DNA from: Candidatus Omnitrophota bacterium
GTDB lineage: Bacteria; Omnitrophota; Omnitrophia; Omnitrophales; JACROU01
Assembly (NCBI GenBank): GCA_029261035.1
Contig: JAJDCD010000004.1
Span: forward strand, 62,001-126,000
Length of the DNA: 64,000 bases
Reading direction: 5' to 3'
A model generated the notes under the pieces. That model made no database searches. It saw only the letters and a list, made by a program, of their open reading frames with translations, and had not been told where the DNA came from. Position numbers and translations under genes: made by a program. Shown in pieces: positions 57,793 to 64,000 of the stretch (position 1 is its first letter; each line of letters opens with the position of its first letter).

Positions 57793-59519
57793 GCCGCTTC
57801 TGTCTCTAAAGTCATATCTGTCGTTTCAGGACGATAGCCCATATAAAGCAATGCTTGCTCAACCACATTTTTAAAAACAGGCGCAGAAACAGTCCCTCCG
57901 TAATATTTGGGTCCAGGGTCATCCAAAACTACCATCATACTAATCATAGGGTCTTCAACAGGTGCAAATCCAATAAAGGAGGATATAAAATCAGAATGAG
58001 AATATCCCTTTCCATTCTCTAAAACTTTTTGTGCGGTTCCTGTCTTTCCTCCAACAGAAATACCTTCTATTTGCGCTCGTTTTCCAGTTCCTTCCTCCAC
58101 AACACGTTTCAAAATATTCCGCATTTGAGCTGCAACTTCCGGACGAATAACTTCACCCTTCCACTCCGGTTTATTCTTAAAAATCTCAACACCTTTTTCA
58201 TCCACTATTTTGGAAAGCAAACGAGGAGAAACTAAAGTACCACCATTAGCGATAACATTTAGAGCGCTCAAACATTGAAGTGCTGTGGAGGTTACTTCAT
58301 GACCCATCGGAATTGCTGTCATTGAAGTTTTAGACCATTTACTTGGGGGACGAATAATCCCATTAACCTCTCCAGGAAAATCCACTCCTGATTTTTCACC
58401 AAAACCATACTTCCTAATATATCGATATAAAGAATCAGGGCCTAATTCTTTCGCAATTTTATGAGTTCCAATGTTACTGGACTTGGTTAAAACCGTTGAG
58501 AGATCCAAGACCCCATAACCATGCACATCATGAAGAACATGTCCTCCCACTCGATAACTTCCCTGCTCACAATCAAATTCGTCCAAGATATTTACAGCAC
58601 CTTCATTCAGCGCGGATGAAACGGTTACTATTTTAAATACAGACCCTGGCTCAAAAGTATCTGTAACAATTCTATTGCGCCGACTATCTAAAAGAGAATC
58701 TTTGAAATTATTAGGATCATAATTAGGCCATGAAGCCATTGCTAATATAGATCCATCCTTAGGATTCATCGCTATGGCCATTCCACCTTTTGCATTCCAT
58801 TTTTCACAAGCAGCTTCCAATTCCCTTTGTGCTAAATACTGAATATACTGATCAATCGTCAATACCAAGTTATATCCATTTACAGCTGGAATGAGCTTTT
58901 GCTCCATCGAAACGATTTCACGCCCCATGGCATCTCTCTTTGTATACTTCGCCCCTTTTTTACCTTTTAAATAAGAATCAAAATGCAGCTCCAACCCTTC
59001 CAAACCATTATTATCAATACCACAAAACCCTATAACATTTCCCAGAAGGCTCTCATTAGGATAAACGCGCTGATACTCATCTACAATTCCCAAATTAGGA
59101 TTCTTTAAAGCTTTAAAAACATCCGACTCTTCTTTAGATCCTCGTCGCTTTAACCATACAAACATTTTATCTTTAGCTAATCTTTTTCTGATAAAGGATG
59201 CCTCTACAGAAAGCATCTGGGATAAAATTGGGATCAATTTTTCTTTTTCTTCTGGAAGCATCAAACGGGGAGCCGCATAAAAAGATGGCACCTGTATCGA
59301 AGAGGCCAACTCTTTTAAATTCTTGTCATAAATCAACCCTCTTTTGGGTTCAATTTCTATGACCAAATTATGTTGCCGTTTAGCAATATCCGTAAGTTCA
59401 TCTTTTCGGAAATAAGCGAGTACAATTAATTGGAAAATAATAAGAGAGAAAAGAATAAATAAAATTGCAGCAACGAAACGGTGTCTAGATAAAGATAAGT
59501 CGGTATCAGTAAATGCCAT
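57789..59519 (-). CDS. ftsI: Division-specific transpeptidase FtsI (PBP3)
   Basis: 576 residues. N-terminal anchor (about 16-36), RGLIYDKNLKELA in the dimerisation domain, then catalytic motifs S293 in PGSVFK, S347-S348-N349 and K492-T493-G494 in GGKTGTAQ. It cross-links septal peptidoglycan with FtsW. No PASTA domain is seen. It follows ftsL by 21 bp. Confidence 0.95.
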   Translation of the reverse strand: MAFTDTDLSLSRHRFVAAILFILFSLIIFQLIVLAYFRKDELTDIAKRQHNLVIEIEPKRGLIYDKNLKELASSIQVPSFYAAPRLMLPEEKEKLIPILSQMLSVEASFIRKRLAKDKMFVWLKRRGSKEESDVFKALKNPNLGIVDEYQRVYPNESLLGNVIGFCGIDNNGLEGLELHFDSYLKGKKGAKYTKRDAMGREIVSMEQKLIPAVNGYNLVLTIDQYIQYLAQRELEAACEKWNAKGGMAIAMNPKDGSILAMASWPNYDPNNFKDSLLDSRRNRIVTDTFEPGSVFKIVTVSSALNEGAVNILDEFDCEQGSYRVGGHVLHDVHGYGVLDLSTVLTKSSNIGTHKIAKELGPDSLYRYIRKYGFGEKSGVDFPGEVNGIIRPPSKWSKTSMTAIPMGHEVTSTALQCLSALNVIANGGTLVSPRLLSKIVDEKGVEIFKNKPEWKGEVIRPEVAAQMRNILKRVVEEGTGKRAQIEGISVGGKTGTAQKVLENGKGYSHSDFISSFIGFAPVEDPMISMMVVLDDPGPKYYGGTVSAPVFKNVVEQALLYMGYRPETTDMTLETEAA

Positions 59520-59540
59520 GAATAGTGACCATCATCCTTA

Positions 59541-59900
59541 TTATTTAGTGGTTTTGGCTTGAGCTTCTTTAATCCAGTTCAGCCACCCTCCGTAAGATTC
59601 TATTGAAGAAGGAGAAACTATATTACCGGAAGATAAGAGTGGAGCATCTATTTTAACAATCCGTATTTCTCTAGGTAATTGAAAATCAACATTAGCCGAC
59701 TTCATCATTTCCTCTAGACGTCCTGGAGATTTCAAAAAAGCCACTTTGAATTTTAACTGTTTTTGCTCTTCTGAAAATTGTGAATATAGTTTTTCTTTTT
59801 TATCTATTTCATAAGATAATTTAACTAAATTCACTTTTTGAAATACATACCCCAAAAGCAAACTAGTAATGAATAGGATCGCAAAAAAAGCTCTTATCAT
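59541..59900 (-). CDS. ftsL: FtsL-like division protein
   Basis: 119 residues: a short N-terminus, one membrane segment (about 3-22: AFFAILFITSLLLGYVFQKV), then a coiled coil (LSYEIDKKEKLYSQFSEEQK) and a C-terminal tail. Sequence identity in FtsL is low across phyla, so the call rests mainly on topology and on position between rsmH and ftsI. FtsL bridges FtsB/FtsQ and activates FtsWI. Confidence 0.8.
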   Translation of the reverse strand: MIRAFFAILFITSLLLGYVFQKVNLVKLSYEIDKKEKLYSQFSEEQKQLKFKVAFLKSPGRLEEMMKSANVDFQLPREIRIVKIDAPLLSSGNIVSPSSIESYGGWLNWIKEAQAKTTK

Positions 59901-59942
59901 TCACTCTCCATAGTGTCTATGTTAATTAAAATCCAATTTATT

Positions 59943-60827
59943 TTATTCTGAAAGAACTGGTTTTTCAGCTACTCTTAATTTAGCGCTTCGAGACTTAGAA
60001 TTACTTAAAACCTCTTCTCGAGAAGGCTTAATCACTTTTTTGTTTATAATCTTAATCTCACCCACACGATGCTTTTCTTTAAACATTCTCTTAACAATCC
60101 GATCTTCTAAAGAATGAAATGTCAGCACAGCGATTCGTCCATGAGGCTTCAAGAGTTGAATCGCTTTTGGGAGCGCTTCCTCAACAGCACCCAATTCATC
60201 ATTAACTACTATTCTTAATGCTTGAAATACTTTCGTCGCGGGATGAATACGTCCCCGTCTTCCAAATTTTTTTTCAATGAGTTGACTCAATTCAAGGCAA
60301 GTACTAATTCGTTTTTTATGTCTCTCTTCCACGATAACCTTAGCAATACGTCTCGATCCACGCTCTTCACCATATTGCCAGAAAATATTAGCAAGGTCTT
60401 CCTCCGGTGTATCATTTATAAGATCGGCTGCTGTGAGAGGAGACTTAAGATCCATCCTCATATCCAAAGGACTATCCCACTGAAAACTAAACCCTCTAGT
60501 TTCACTTAAAATCTGATCTGAAGAGATTCCTAAATCAAAAAGAATGGCATCTATACTATCTATTTTAAGCTCTTTTAGCACATGATCTATCTGTCTAAAA
60601 TTTGCTTCTATTAAATCGTAGTGTCCATCGAACTCTTTTAGGTTGAGCTTGGTTCTATCTATGGCTTCTCTATCTTGATCGATCCCAATCAAACGACCTT
60701 GAGGTGTAATCTTGCGAAGAATTTCTTTTGCATGCCCCCCACCTCCTAATGTCGCATCACAAACAACATTTCCAGGCTTAAGACAAAGATGTTCTAGTAT
60801 TTCTTCTGTTAAGATAGGTACATGCAA
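59943..60827 (-). CDS. rsmH: 16S rRNA m4C1402 methyltransferase RsmH
   Basis: 294 residues. It starts at a TTG (60827) with AGAGG six nt upstream. SAM motif VVCDATLGGGGHAKEI, then LFDLGISSDQI and AVLTFHSLEDRIVKRMFKE are diagnostic. It methylates N4 of C1402 in 16S rRNA. Standard second gene of dcw clusters, here separated from mraZ by the STAS gene. Confidence 0.95.
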   Translation of the reverse strand: MHVPILTEEILEHLCLKPGNVVCDATLGGGGHAKEILRKITPQGRLIGIDQDREAIDRTKLNLKEFDGHYDLIEANFRQIDHVLKELKIDSIDAILFDLGISSDQILSETRGFSFQWDSPLDMRMDLKSPLTAADLINDTPEEDLANIFWQYGEERGSRRIAKVIVEERHKKRISTCLELSQLIEKKFGRRGRIHPATKVFQALRIVVNDELGAVEEALPKAIQLLKPHGRIAVLTFHSLEDRIVKRMFKEKHRVGEIKIINKKVIKPSREEVLSNSKSRSAKLRVAEKPVLSE

Positions 60828-60846
60828 TAAAAGCCTCTTTTAATTT

Positions 60847-61191
60847 TTAGAAGCGTTTGAAGCTCTTAAGAGCGTCTTCACGGGATGTGAAGGTTTCGAA
60901 AAGTGATGCCACGCCCATACGATCCATAACACGAGAAACTTCAGGTCTTAATTGACAAAGCTTAATATCCCCTTTTTTCTCTCTCATACGGATAAGCTTT
61001 TCAACAAGAATTCCGATACCAGCAACATCCATTTTCTTGGCTGATTTCAAATCAACAATAATCTTAAAATGTTTTTTATTCATTAAACGATTTACTTTGT
61101 TTTTTAGATTCACTACTTTGGCGGCTTGAAGATTGTCACACTCAAGAATATCTACATTCCTTACTTTCCCTAGCCTTTTTGAAAATTGCAC
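60847..61191 (-). CDS. STAS-domain protein inserted in the dcw cluster
   Basis: 114 residues starting at a GTG with GGAGG six nt upstream. The fold is that of SpoIIAA-type anti-sigma-factor antagonists (KIIVDLKSAKKMDVAGIGIL). The usual phospho-serine in the DSSG motif is replaced by alanine (D55-V-A57-G), so the classical on/off phosphorylation cannot occur at that site. It sits between mraZ and rsmH, 19 and 24 bp away, and so is co-expressed with division genes. A structural or division-linked role is possible; no anti-sigma partner is nearby. Confidence 0.82.
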   Translation of the reverse strand: MQFSKRLGKVRNVDILECDNLQAAKVVNLKNKVNRLMNKKHFKIIVDLKSAKKMDVAGIGILVEKLIRMREKKGDIKLCQLRPEVSRVMDRMGVASLFETFTSREDALKSFKRF

Positions 61192-61215
61192 CCTTCACCT
61201 CCCCTATTTTTTATA

Positions 61216-61656
61216 TTATTCTTTATCGATAAGTTTTTCAGCCAATGTTTCAAATGATTCTATAGAATCATCAAAAAAACTTTTCCACTTCTCTTTAGAC
61301 CAAATTTCAACACGGTCAGAAACTCCAACAACCATAACTTCGTCTTTAATAAAAGCGTAATCAAACAAGTACTGTGGAATTAAAATACGGCCTTGCGCAT
61401 CACATACAACTTCGCTAGCACCGGAAAAGTAAAGTCTGTTAAACTTTCGAGCTTCACCTTTCGTAAAGGAAAGATCTTTGAATTTTTTTTCTTGGAGCTT
61501 CCACTCTTCTTCGGTAAACAAAAATAAACACTTATCCAACCCACGAGTAATATACAGTTTGTCTGTATAGCGATCTTTGTAGATCTCTCGGAATTTAGAA
61601 GGAATGATCAACCTCCCCTTCTTATCAATATTGTGCTCAAATTCACCATAAAACAT
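61216..61656 (-). CDS. mraZ: Transcriptional regulator MraZ
   Basis: 146 residues from the ATG at 61656 (MFYGEFEHNIDKKGRLIIP); the frame extends upstream but only this start fits the family. Two SpoVT-AbrB-like halves show DKKGRLIIPSKFRE and DAQGRILIPQYL. MraZ forms rings and binds repeats upstream of its own gene, controlling the dcw operon. Three GTGG repeats at 10-bp steps are present in front of it. Confidence 0.95.
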   Translation of the reverse strand: MFYGEFEHNIDKKGRLIIPSKFREIYKDRYTDKLYITRGLDKCLFLFTEEEWKLQEKKFKDLSFTKGEARKFNRLYFSGASEVVCDAQGRILIPQYLFDYAFIKDEVMVVGVSDRVEIWSKEKWKSFFDDSIESFETLAEKLIDKE

Positions 61657-61661
61657 ATTTA

Positions 61662-61685
61662 CCACTTTCCTCCACTTTTCACCAC
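61662..61685 (-). promoter_or_regulatory. MraZ-box-like operator
   Basis: On the minus strand GTGG occurs three times at exactly 10-bp intervals (plus CCAC at 61662, 61672 and 61682), matching the periodic repeat pattern of known MraZ operators. It lies between the promoter and the mraZ ATG and overlaps the SD, so binding could block both transcription and translation. Confidence 0.75.
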
Positions 61686-61701
61686 TTTGTTGACTTGATG
61701 T

Positions 61702-61730
61702 AGTATATTTACTTAAGGGTATGACGTCAA
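61702..61730 (-). promoter_or_regulatory. Sigma70-type promoter of the mraZ operon
   Basis: On the minus strand TTGACG (plus 61725-61730), a 17-nt spacer and TATACT (plus 61702-61707). The predicted transcription start near 61694 lies directly next to the GTGG repeats. Confidence 0.7.
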
Positions 61731-61812
61731 CCAGTTTTTTATATGGGATTGAACTTTTATTGCGCCAATTTGGCACATTCTAATTTGATAGAAGATGGCC
61801 GTAATTTAGGAC

Positions 61813-61877
61813 AAAAAAAAGGGTGGAGATCACACACACCCTACTGCTTACCAGCAGCTGGTTGTAATCACCACCCT
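61813..61877 (-). terminator. Large branched terminator before mraZ
   Basis: A 15-bp arm with one mismatch (61820-61834 against 61863-61877; AGGGTGG at its base) encloses a smaller ACCAG/CTGGT hairpin (61850-61862), followed on the minus strand by T8 (plus 61813-61820). It separates the zinc-ribbon gene from the mraZ promoter. The size suggests it might also release a stable small RNA. Confidence 0.7.
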
Positions 61878-61954
61878 AATTTCTAAATTTAATTAAGTGA
61901 AATATCGGCTAAAACAGGAACCTTAAGATCTACAAAACTATAGGAGAGATCGAA

Positions 61955-62665
61955 TTAATTCTCGAATAAAATACGGGTGCAGTTTTCACAGCAAACAACA
62001 TCCCTTTGGAGTTTAACTTCATTAATTATTTGAGGTCTTAATTGCACATGACAGGCTCCACAAATGTCTCCTGTAATACTTGCCATAGCAACACCTTCTC
62101 TTTTCTTTAAAATCTTGTCGTACAATTCTTTCACTTCTTTTTCAATAGGCTCTAAATTTTTTAAGCGTTCTTTCTGAAGAGATTCTATCTTAACCTTTGC
62201 CTCAGAAGCTTCTTTTTCCAACCCTTGCTTTTGTTGCTTTAATTTTGCTTCTTCTTCATCTAACTTTTTCTTTTCAATATTTTTCTCTTGGTTGAGTTCT
62301 TCAACTTTATCCCACTCACCTAACAGGGCTTCTTCAACCATAGCTTTATCTGCTTTAATCGAAGATATTTGCTCTAGCATTGCAGCGTATTCTTTGTTGG
62401 TCTTAAGTTGAACCAGTTGCCCATCCAACTTAGTCATTTCATCATCCTTCTTACCTAAATCTAATTCTTCTTCTTTTATCTTTAACTTTAATTGGATCAC
62501 CTTCTCATCCAACTCATTAAACGTCTGCTTCTTTAACTCAAATTCATTATCTAACTCTTCCAACCTCTCAGGTAAACCCTCCAAAAAAACTTCTAAATCA
62601 TAAATTTCTTTATCCAAAACCTGAACCGATTTAAGTATGTCTATATCTTTATTTACCTCTGTCAT
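61955..62665 (-). CDS. C4-type zinc-ribbon coiled-coil protein (CT398/CdsZ-like)
   Basis: 236 residues. Residues 1-180 are a long antiparallel coiled coil (DELDEKVIQLKLKIKEEEL; KKLDEEEAKLKQQKQGLEKE). The C-terminus has a zinc ribbon CGACHVQLRPQ and VVCCENCTRILFEN. Proteins of this kind are widespread; the chlamydial CT398/CdsZ was linked to secretion and RNA-polymerase factors, but the general function is not settled. It ends in the large terminator at 61813-61877. Confidence 0.85.
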   Translation of the reverse strand: MTEVNKDIDILKSVQVLDKEIYDLEVFLEGLPERLEELDNEFELKKQTFNELDEKVIQLKLKIKEEELDLGKKDDEMTKLDGQLVQLKTNKEYAAMLEQISSIKADKAMVEEALLGEWDKVEELNQEKNIEKKKLDEEEAKLKQQKQGLEKEASEAKVKIESLQKERLKNLEPIEKEVKELYDKILKKREGVAMASITGDICGACHVQLRPQIINEVKLQRDVVCCENCTRILFEN

Positions 62666-62803
62666 TCTCAGTATCCTCTTTTATCACTAGAATTAAATAT
62701 AGGGCACAAAAGCACAATAAGCCTATACAAGGTGACTACCCTTGAATCACCAAATAGCCTCATATTATAGTGGCATACTTGAGTACGTCAACATCGAATA
62801 CCG

Positions 62804-63469
62804 TTAAAGGTTCATCTGATGTAGATCAGATTCTAGCTCCATAAAACTGGCTAATTCTGACTCTGTGAGACGGCCCATTTTATAAAAAAATGAGGTCAGG
62901 GAGATATCGCTGGCTTTGATGCTACTCTCGTCAGCACTTACATTCTCATGCTGTTGAGATTCTCTTTCTACTGGCTGGTTTAAAGGGGCTACTTCTTCAT
63001 ATTCTTGCGTATTTTGATTGTGAATATCTTGCTCCAAAGCAGAGTCTAAATTTTTCTTTAAGCATTCTTCCACTAAGACTCTATCTTCTTTCTGAGATAA
63101 TGTAAGCTCAAAAATCTCAATCTTATCTTCAATCGATGAACATGTTTGAATAAGACCTGCAGAAATGCGCTCACCCACAATAACCAATCGGGTTTCGTTG
63201 GACTGTTCCAATCCAATCACTAAATGTTGCCACTTTACTTTGAATTCTAAAAGAGGAAGTAATACATCAAGTTCATAGGCAGGTTTCCACAAACACACAA
63301 AAATTAAACTTCCCTCTTTTTGTAAGATCCATGTAATTTCTTCTTTTGATAACCATGAAGGAATATCTTGAAATGTGTAATTTGGATAAATCTCTTCGAT
63401 AACAGATTTGGCGATAGGTTTCAGTTGTTCAACATCCGTTCCTAAAGATTTTACAAATTGAATTTTCAT
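62804..63469 (-). CDS. Unknown protein, 221 aa
   Basis: 221 residues, no signal or membrane segment. The N-terminal part (about 1-125) looks like a small alpha/beta domain (GSLIFVCLWKPAYELDVLLP; WQHLVIGLEQSNETRLVIVG). A low-complexity acidic linker follows (QDIHNQNTQEYEEVAPLNQP) and a short C-terminal helix (GRLTESELASFMELESDLHQ). I cannot place it in a family. It lies 9 bp after the partial MinD-like gene, so the two probably act together. Confidence 0.7.
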   Translation of the reverse strand: MKIQFVKSLGTDVEQLKPIAKSVIEEIYPNYTFQDIPSWLSKEEITWILQKEGSLIFVCLWKPAYELDVLLPLLEFKVKWQHLVIGLEQSNETRLVIVGERISAGLIQTCSSIEDKIEIFELTLSQKEDRVLVEECLKKNLDSALEQDIHNQNTQEYEEVAPLNQPVERESQQHENVSADESSIKASDISLTSFFYKMGRLTESELASFMELESDLHQMNL

Positions 63470-63478
63470 AATGAATAC

Positions 63479-64000
63479 CTATACCTTAACAAATGTAGAT
63501 TCTAATTTATTCAAAAATCGAATTTGGTCTAATGAACCTACTTTAATTTTTTGCTTTGCAACTTGAGACTTAAATAAAACATCCCAATTTAACTTTGAAA
63601 TGGCATTAGAAGAAATTCCAATTTTTTCCATCTTTGTCGACACAGCTCCAATACACCGAAGCGAAACAACTAAGTATTGAGAAACAATCTCTGAAAATCT
63701 AGAAAACACCTTCTCAACATCATCATCTGTCATTACAGCATCAAAGATGATAAACACTTCCAATTCTTGATTCACATACTGACAGGATTTAATAATTTTA
63801 TAAGCACTTTCTAGCTCATAGGCTAAAGGCTGAACAACCAGAACTAATTTATCCAAAACCTTTATAAGTTGTTCAATGCCCATATTTTCATTTCGAAAAG
63901 GGTCTAAAGCAATCAAAGAGCCTGGCATAGCCATAGAATGCATTTGCTTTTTTTGATTATCGATTTCATGGCTGCCTTCCGGATAAGTTTCTTCCGAAAT
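63479..64000 (-). CDS. Probable MinD/ParA-like ATPase, C-terminal part (5' end beyond window)
   Basis: The frame is open to the right edge; the ATG at 63943 is internal because the frame continues upstream to ISEETYPEGSHEIDNQ. 174 residues are visible. The pattern VVQPLAYELESAYKIIKSCQ, ELEVFIIFDAVMTDDDVEKV and SLRCIGAVSTKMEKIGIS resembles the C-terminal half of MinD/FlhG-type ATPases (a switch-like loop, the fold's last strands, then the membrane or partner region). The Walker motifs would be outside the window, so ATP binding cannot be checked. It pairs with the 221-aa unknown. Confidence 0.5.
   Translation of the reverse strand: MSEETYPEGSHEIDNQKKQMHSMAMPGSLIALDPFRNENMGIEQLIKVLDKLVLVVQPLAYELESAYKIIKSCQYVNQELEVFIIFDAVMTDDDVEKVFSRFSEIVSQYLVVSLRCIGAVSTKMEKIGISSNAISKLNWDVLFKSQVAKQKIKVGSLDQIRFLNKLESTFVKV

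Noticed and set aside
61813-61877. 4.5S SRP RNA or RNase P RNA
   Set aside because: The GGTCAGG/GGAAGCAGC core of SRP RNA and the conserved RNase P segments are absent, and the element is too short.

Overview
The window is AT-rich bacterial DNA with dense, mostly minus-strand coding. It carries a Gram-negative-type cell-wall and division gene set (mreBCD, mrdA, rodA, mraZ, rsmH, ftsL, ftsI), the futalosine route to menaquinone, and a Bacillus-like purine operon (purS, purQ and a short purL as separate genes). It also has a proton pyrophosphatase gene, many TPR and coiled-coil envelope proteins, and a giant secreted YD/RHS-like protein. This mix suggests an anaerobic or microaerophilic uncultured lineage. 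Omnitrophota or a neighbour in the PVC superphylum is my best guess, but that is inference from gene content and no marker here settles it.

Layout. (1) 1-8,100: the 5' 7.9 kb of a giant gene that runs off the left edge. I followed its frame from the start codon to the window edge and found no stop in the stretches I read by triplet. It encodes a signal peptide, two nearly identical ~158-aa modules, YD-like repeats, six DINGDG repeat modules and the beginning of an RHS-type region. (2) 8.1-11.6 kb: a small regulatory group with two receiver-only proteins, a TolB-like propeller and an XRE-cupin regulator preceded by a repeated operator-like sequence. It also holds the first copy of a three-hairpin structured element. 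(3) 11.6-13.6 kb: nitrilase-family amidase, hemW, and a short monocistronic unit encoding 57 aa. (4) 14-21 kb: rodA, mrdA, mreD, mreC and mreB, then aroA and two small membrane or coiled-coil proteins. (5) 22-26 kb: two TPR proteins with transglutaminase-like N-termini, one with a catalytic triad and one without, and a SurA-N-like protein on the plus strand. (6) 26.1-29.4 kb: nrdR, glyA, rpiB and a Sua5-arginine-phosphatase fusion, matching the ywlC-ywlE-ywlF-glyA order of Bacillus. (7) 29.4-39.2 kb: purE-D-M-F-L-Q-S-C-B with tRNA-Glu in the leader. (8) 39.4-42.8 kb: two glycosyltransferases, a CPBP protease, the second copy of the three-hairpin element and a RidA protein. (9) 42.8-49.6 kb: menaquinone genes menG, mqnC, mqnA, mqnE, ubiX, ubiA and ubiD. 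(10) 49.7-57 kb: TPR and coiled-coil proteins, rpsU, xerD, ligA, hppA and tRNA-Pro. (11) 57.3-61.7 kb: a shortened dcw cluster (mraZ, a STAS gene, rsmH, ftsL, ftsI, DUF192). (12) 61.9-64 kb: a zinc-ribbon coiled-coil protein, an unknown protein and the C-terminal part of a probable MinD/ParA-like protein cut by the right edge.

The genes form recognisable pathways. rodA, mrdA and mreBCD build the elongasome, and the dcw genes the divisome. The pur operon covers PRPP-amine formation to SAICAR and AICAR, except the GAR transformylase step, which has no gene here. The mqn cluster makes menaquinone from chorismate, but mqnB (or an equivalent nucleosidase) and mqnD are not in the window. Most genes are housekeeping. 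The least explained parts are the covarying three-hairpin element found twice, the giant repeat protein, and a few domain-level oddities (a Sua5-phosphatase fusion, a STAS protein without its phospho-serine inside the dcw cluster, and a paired active and inactive transglutaminase-like protein).
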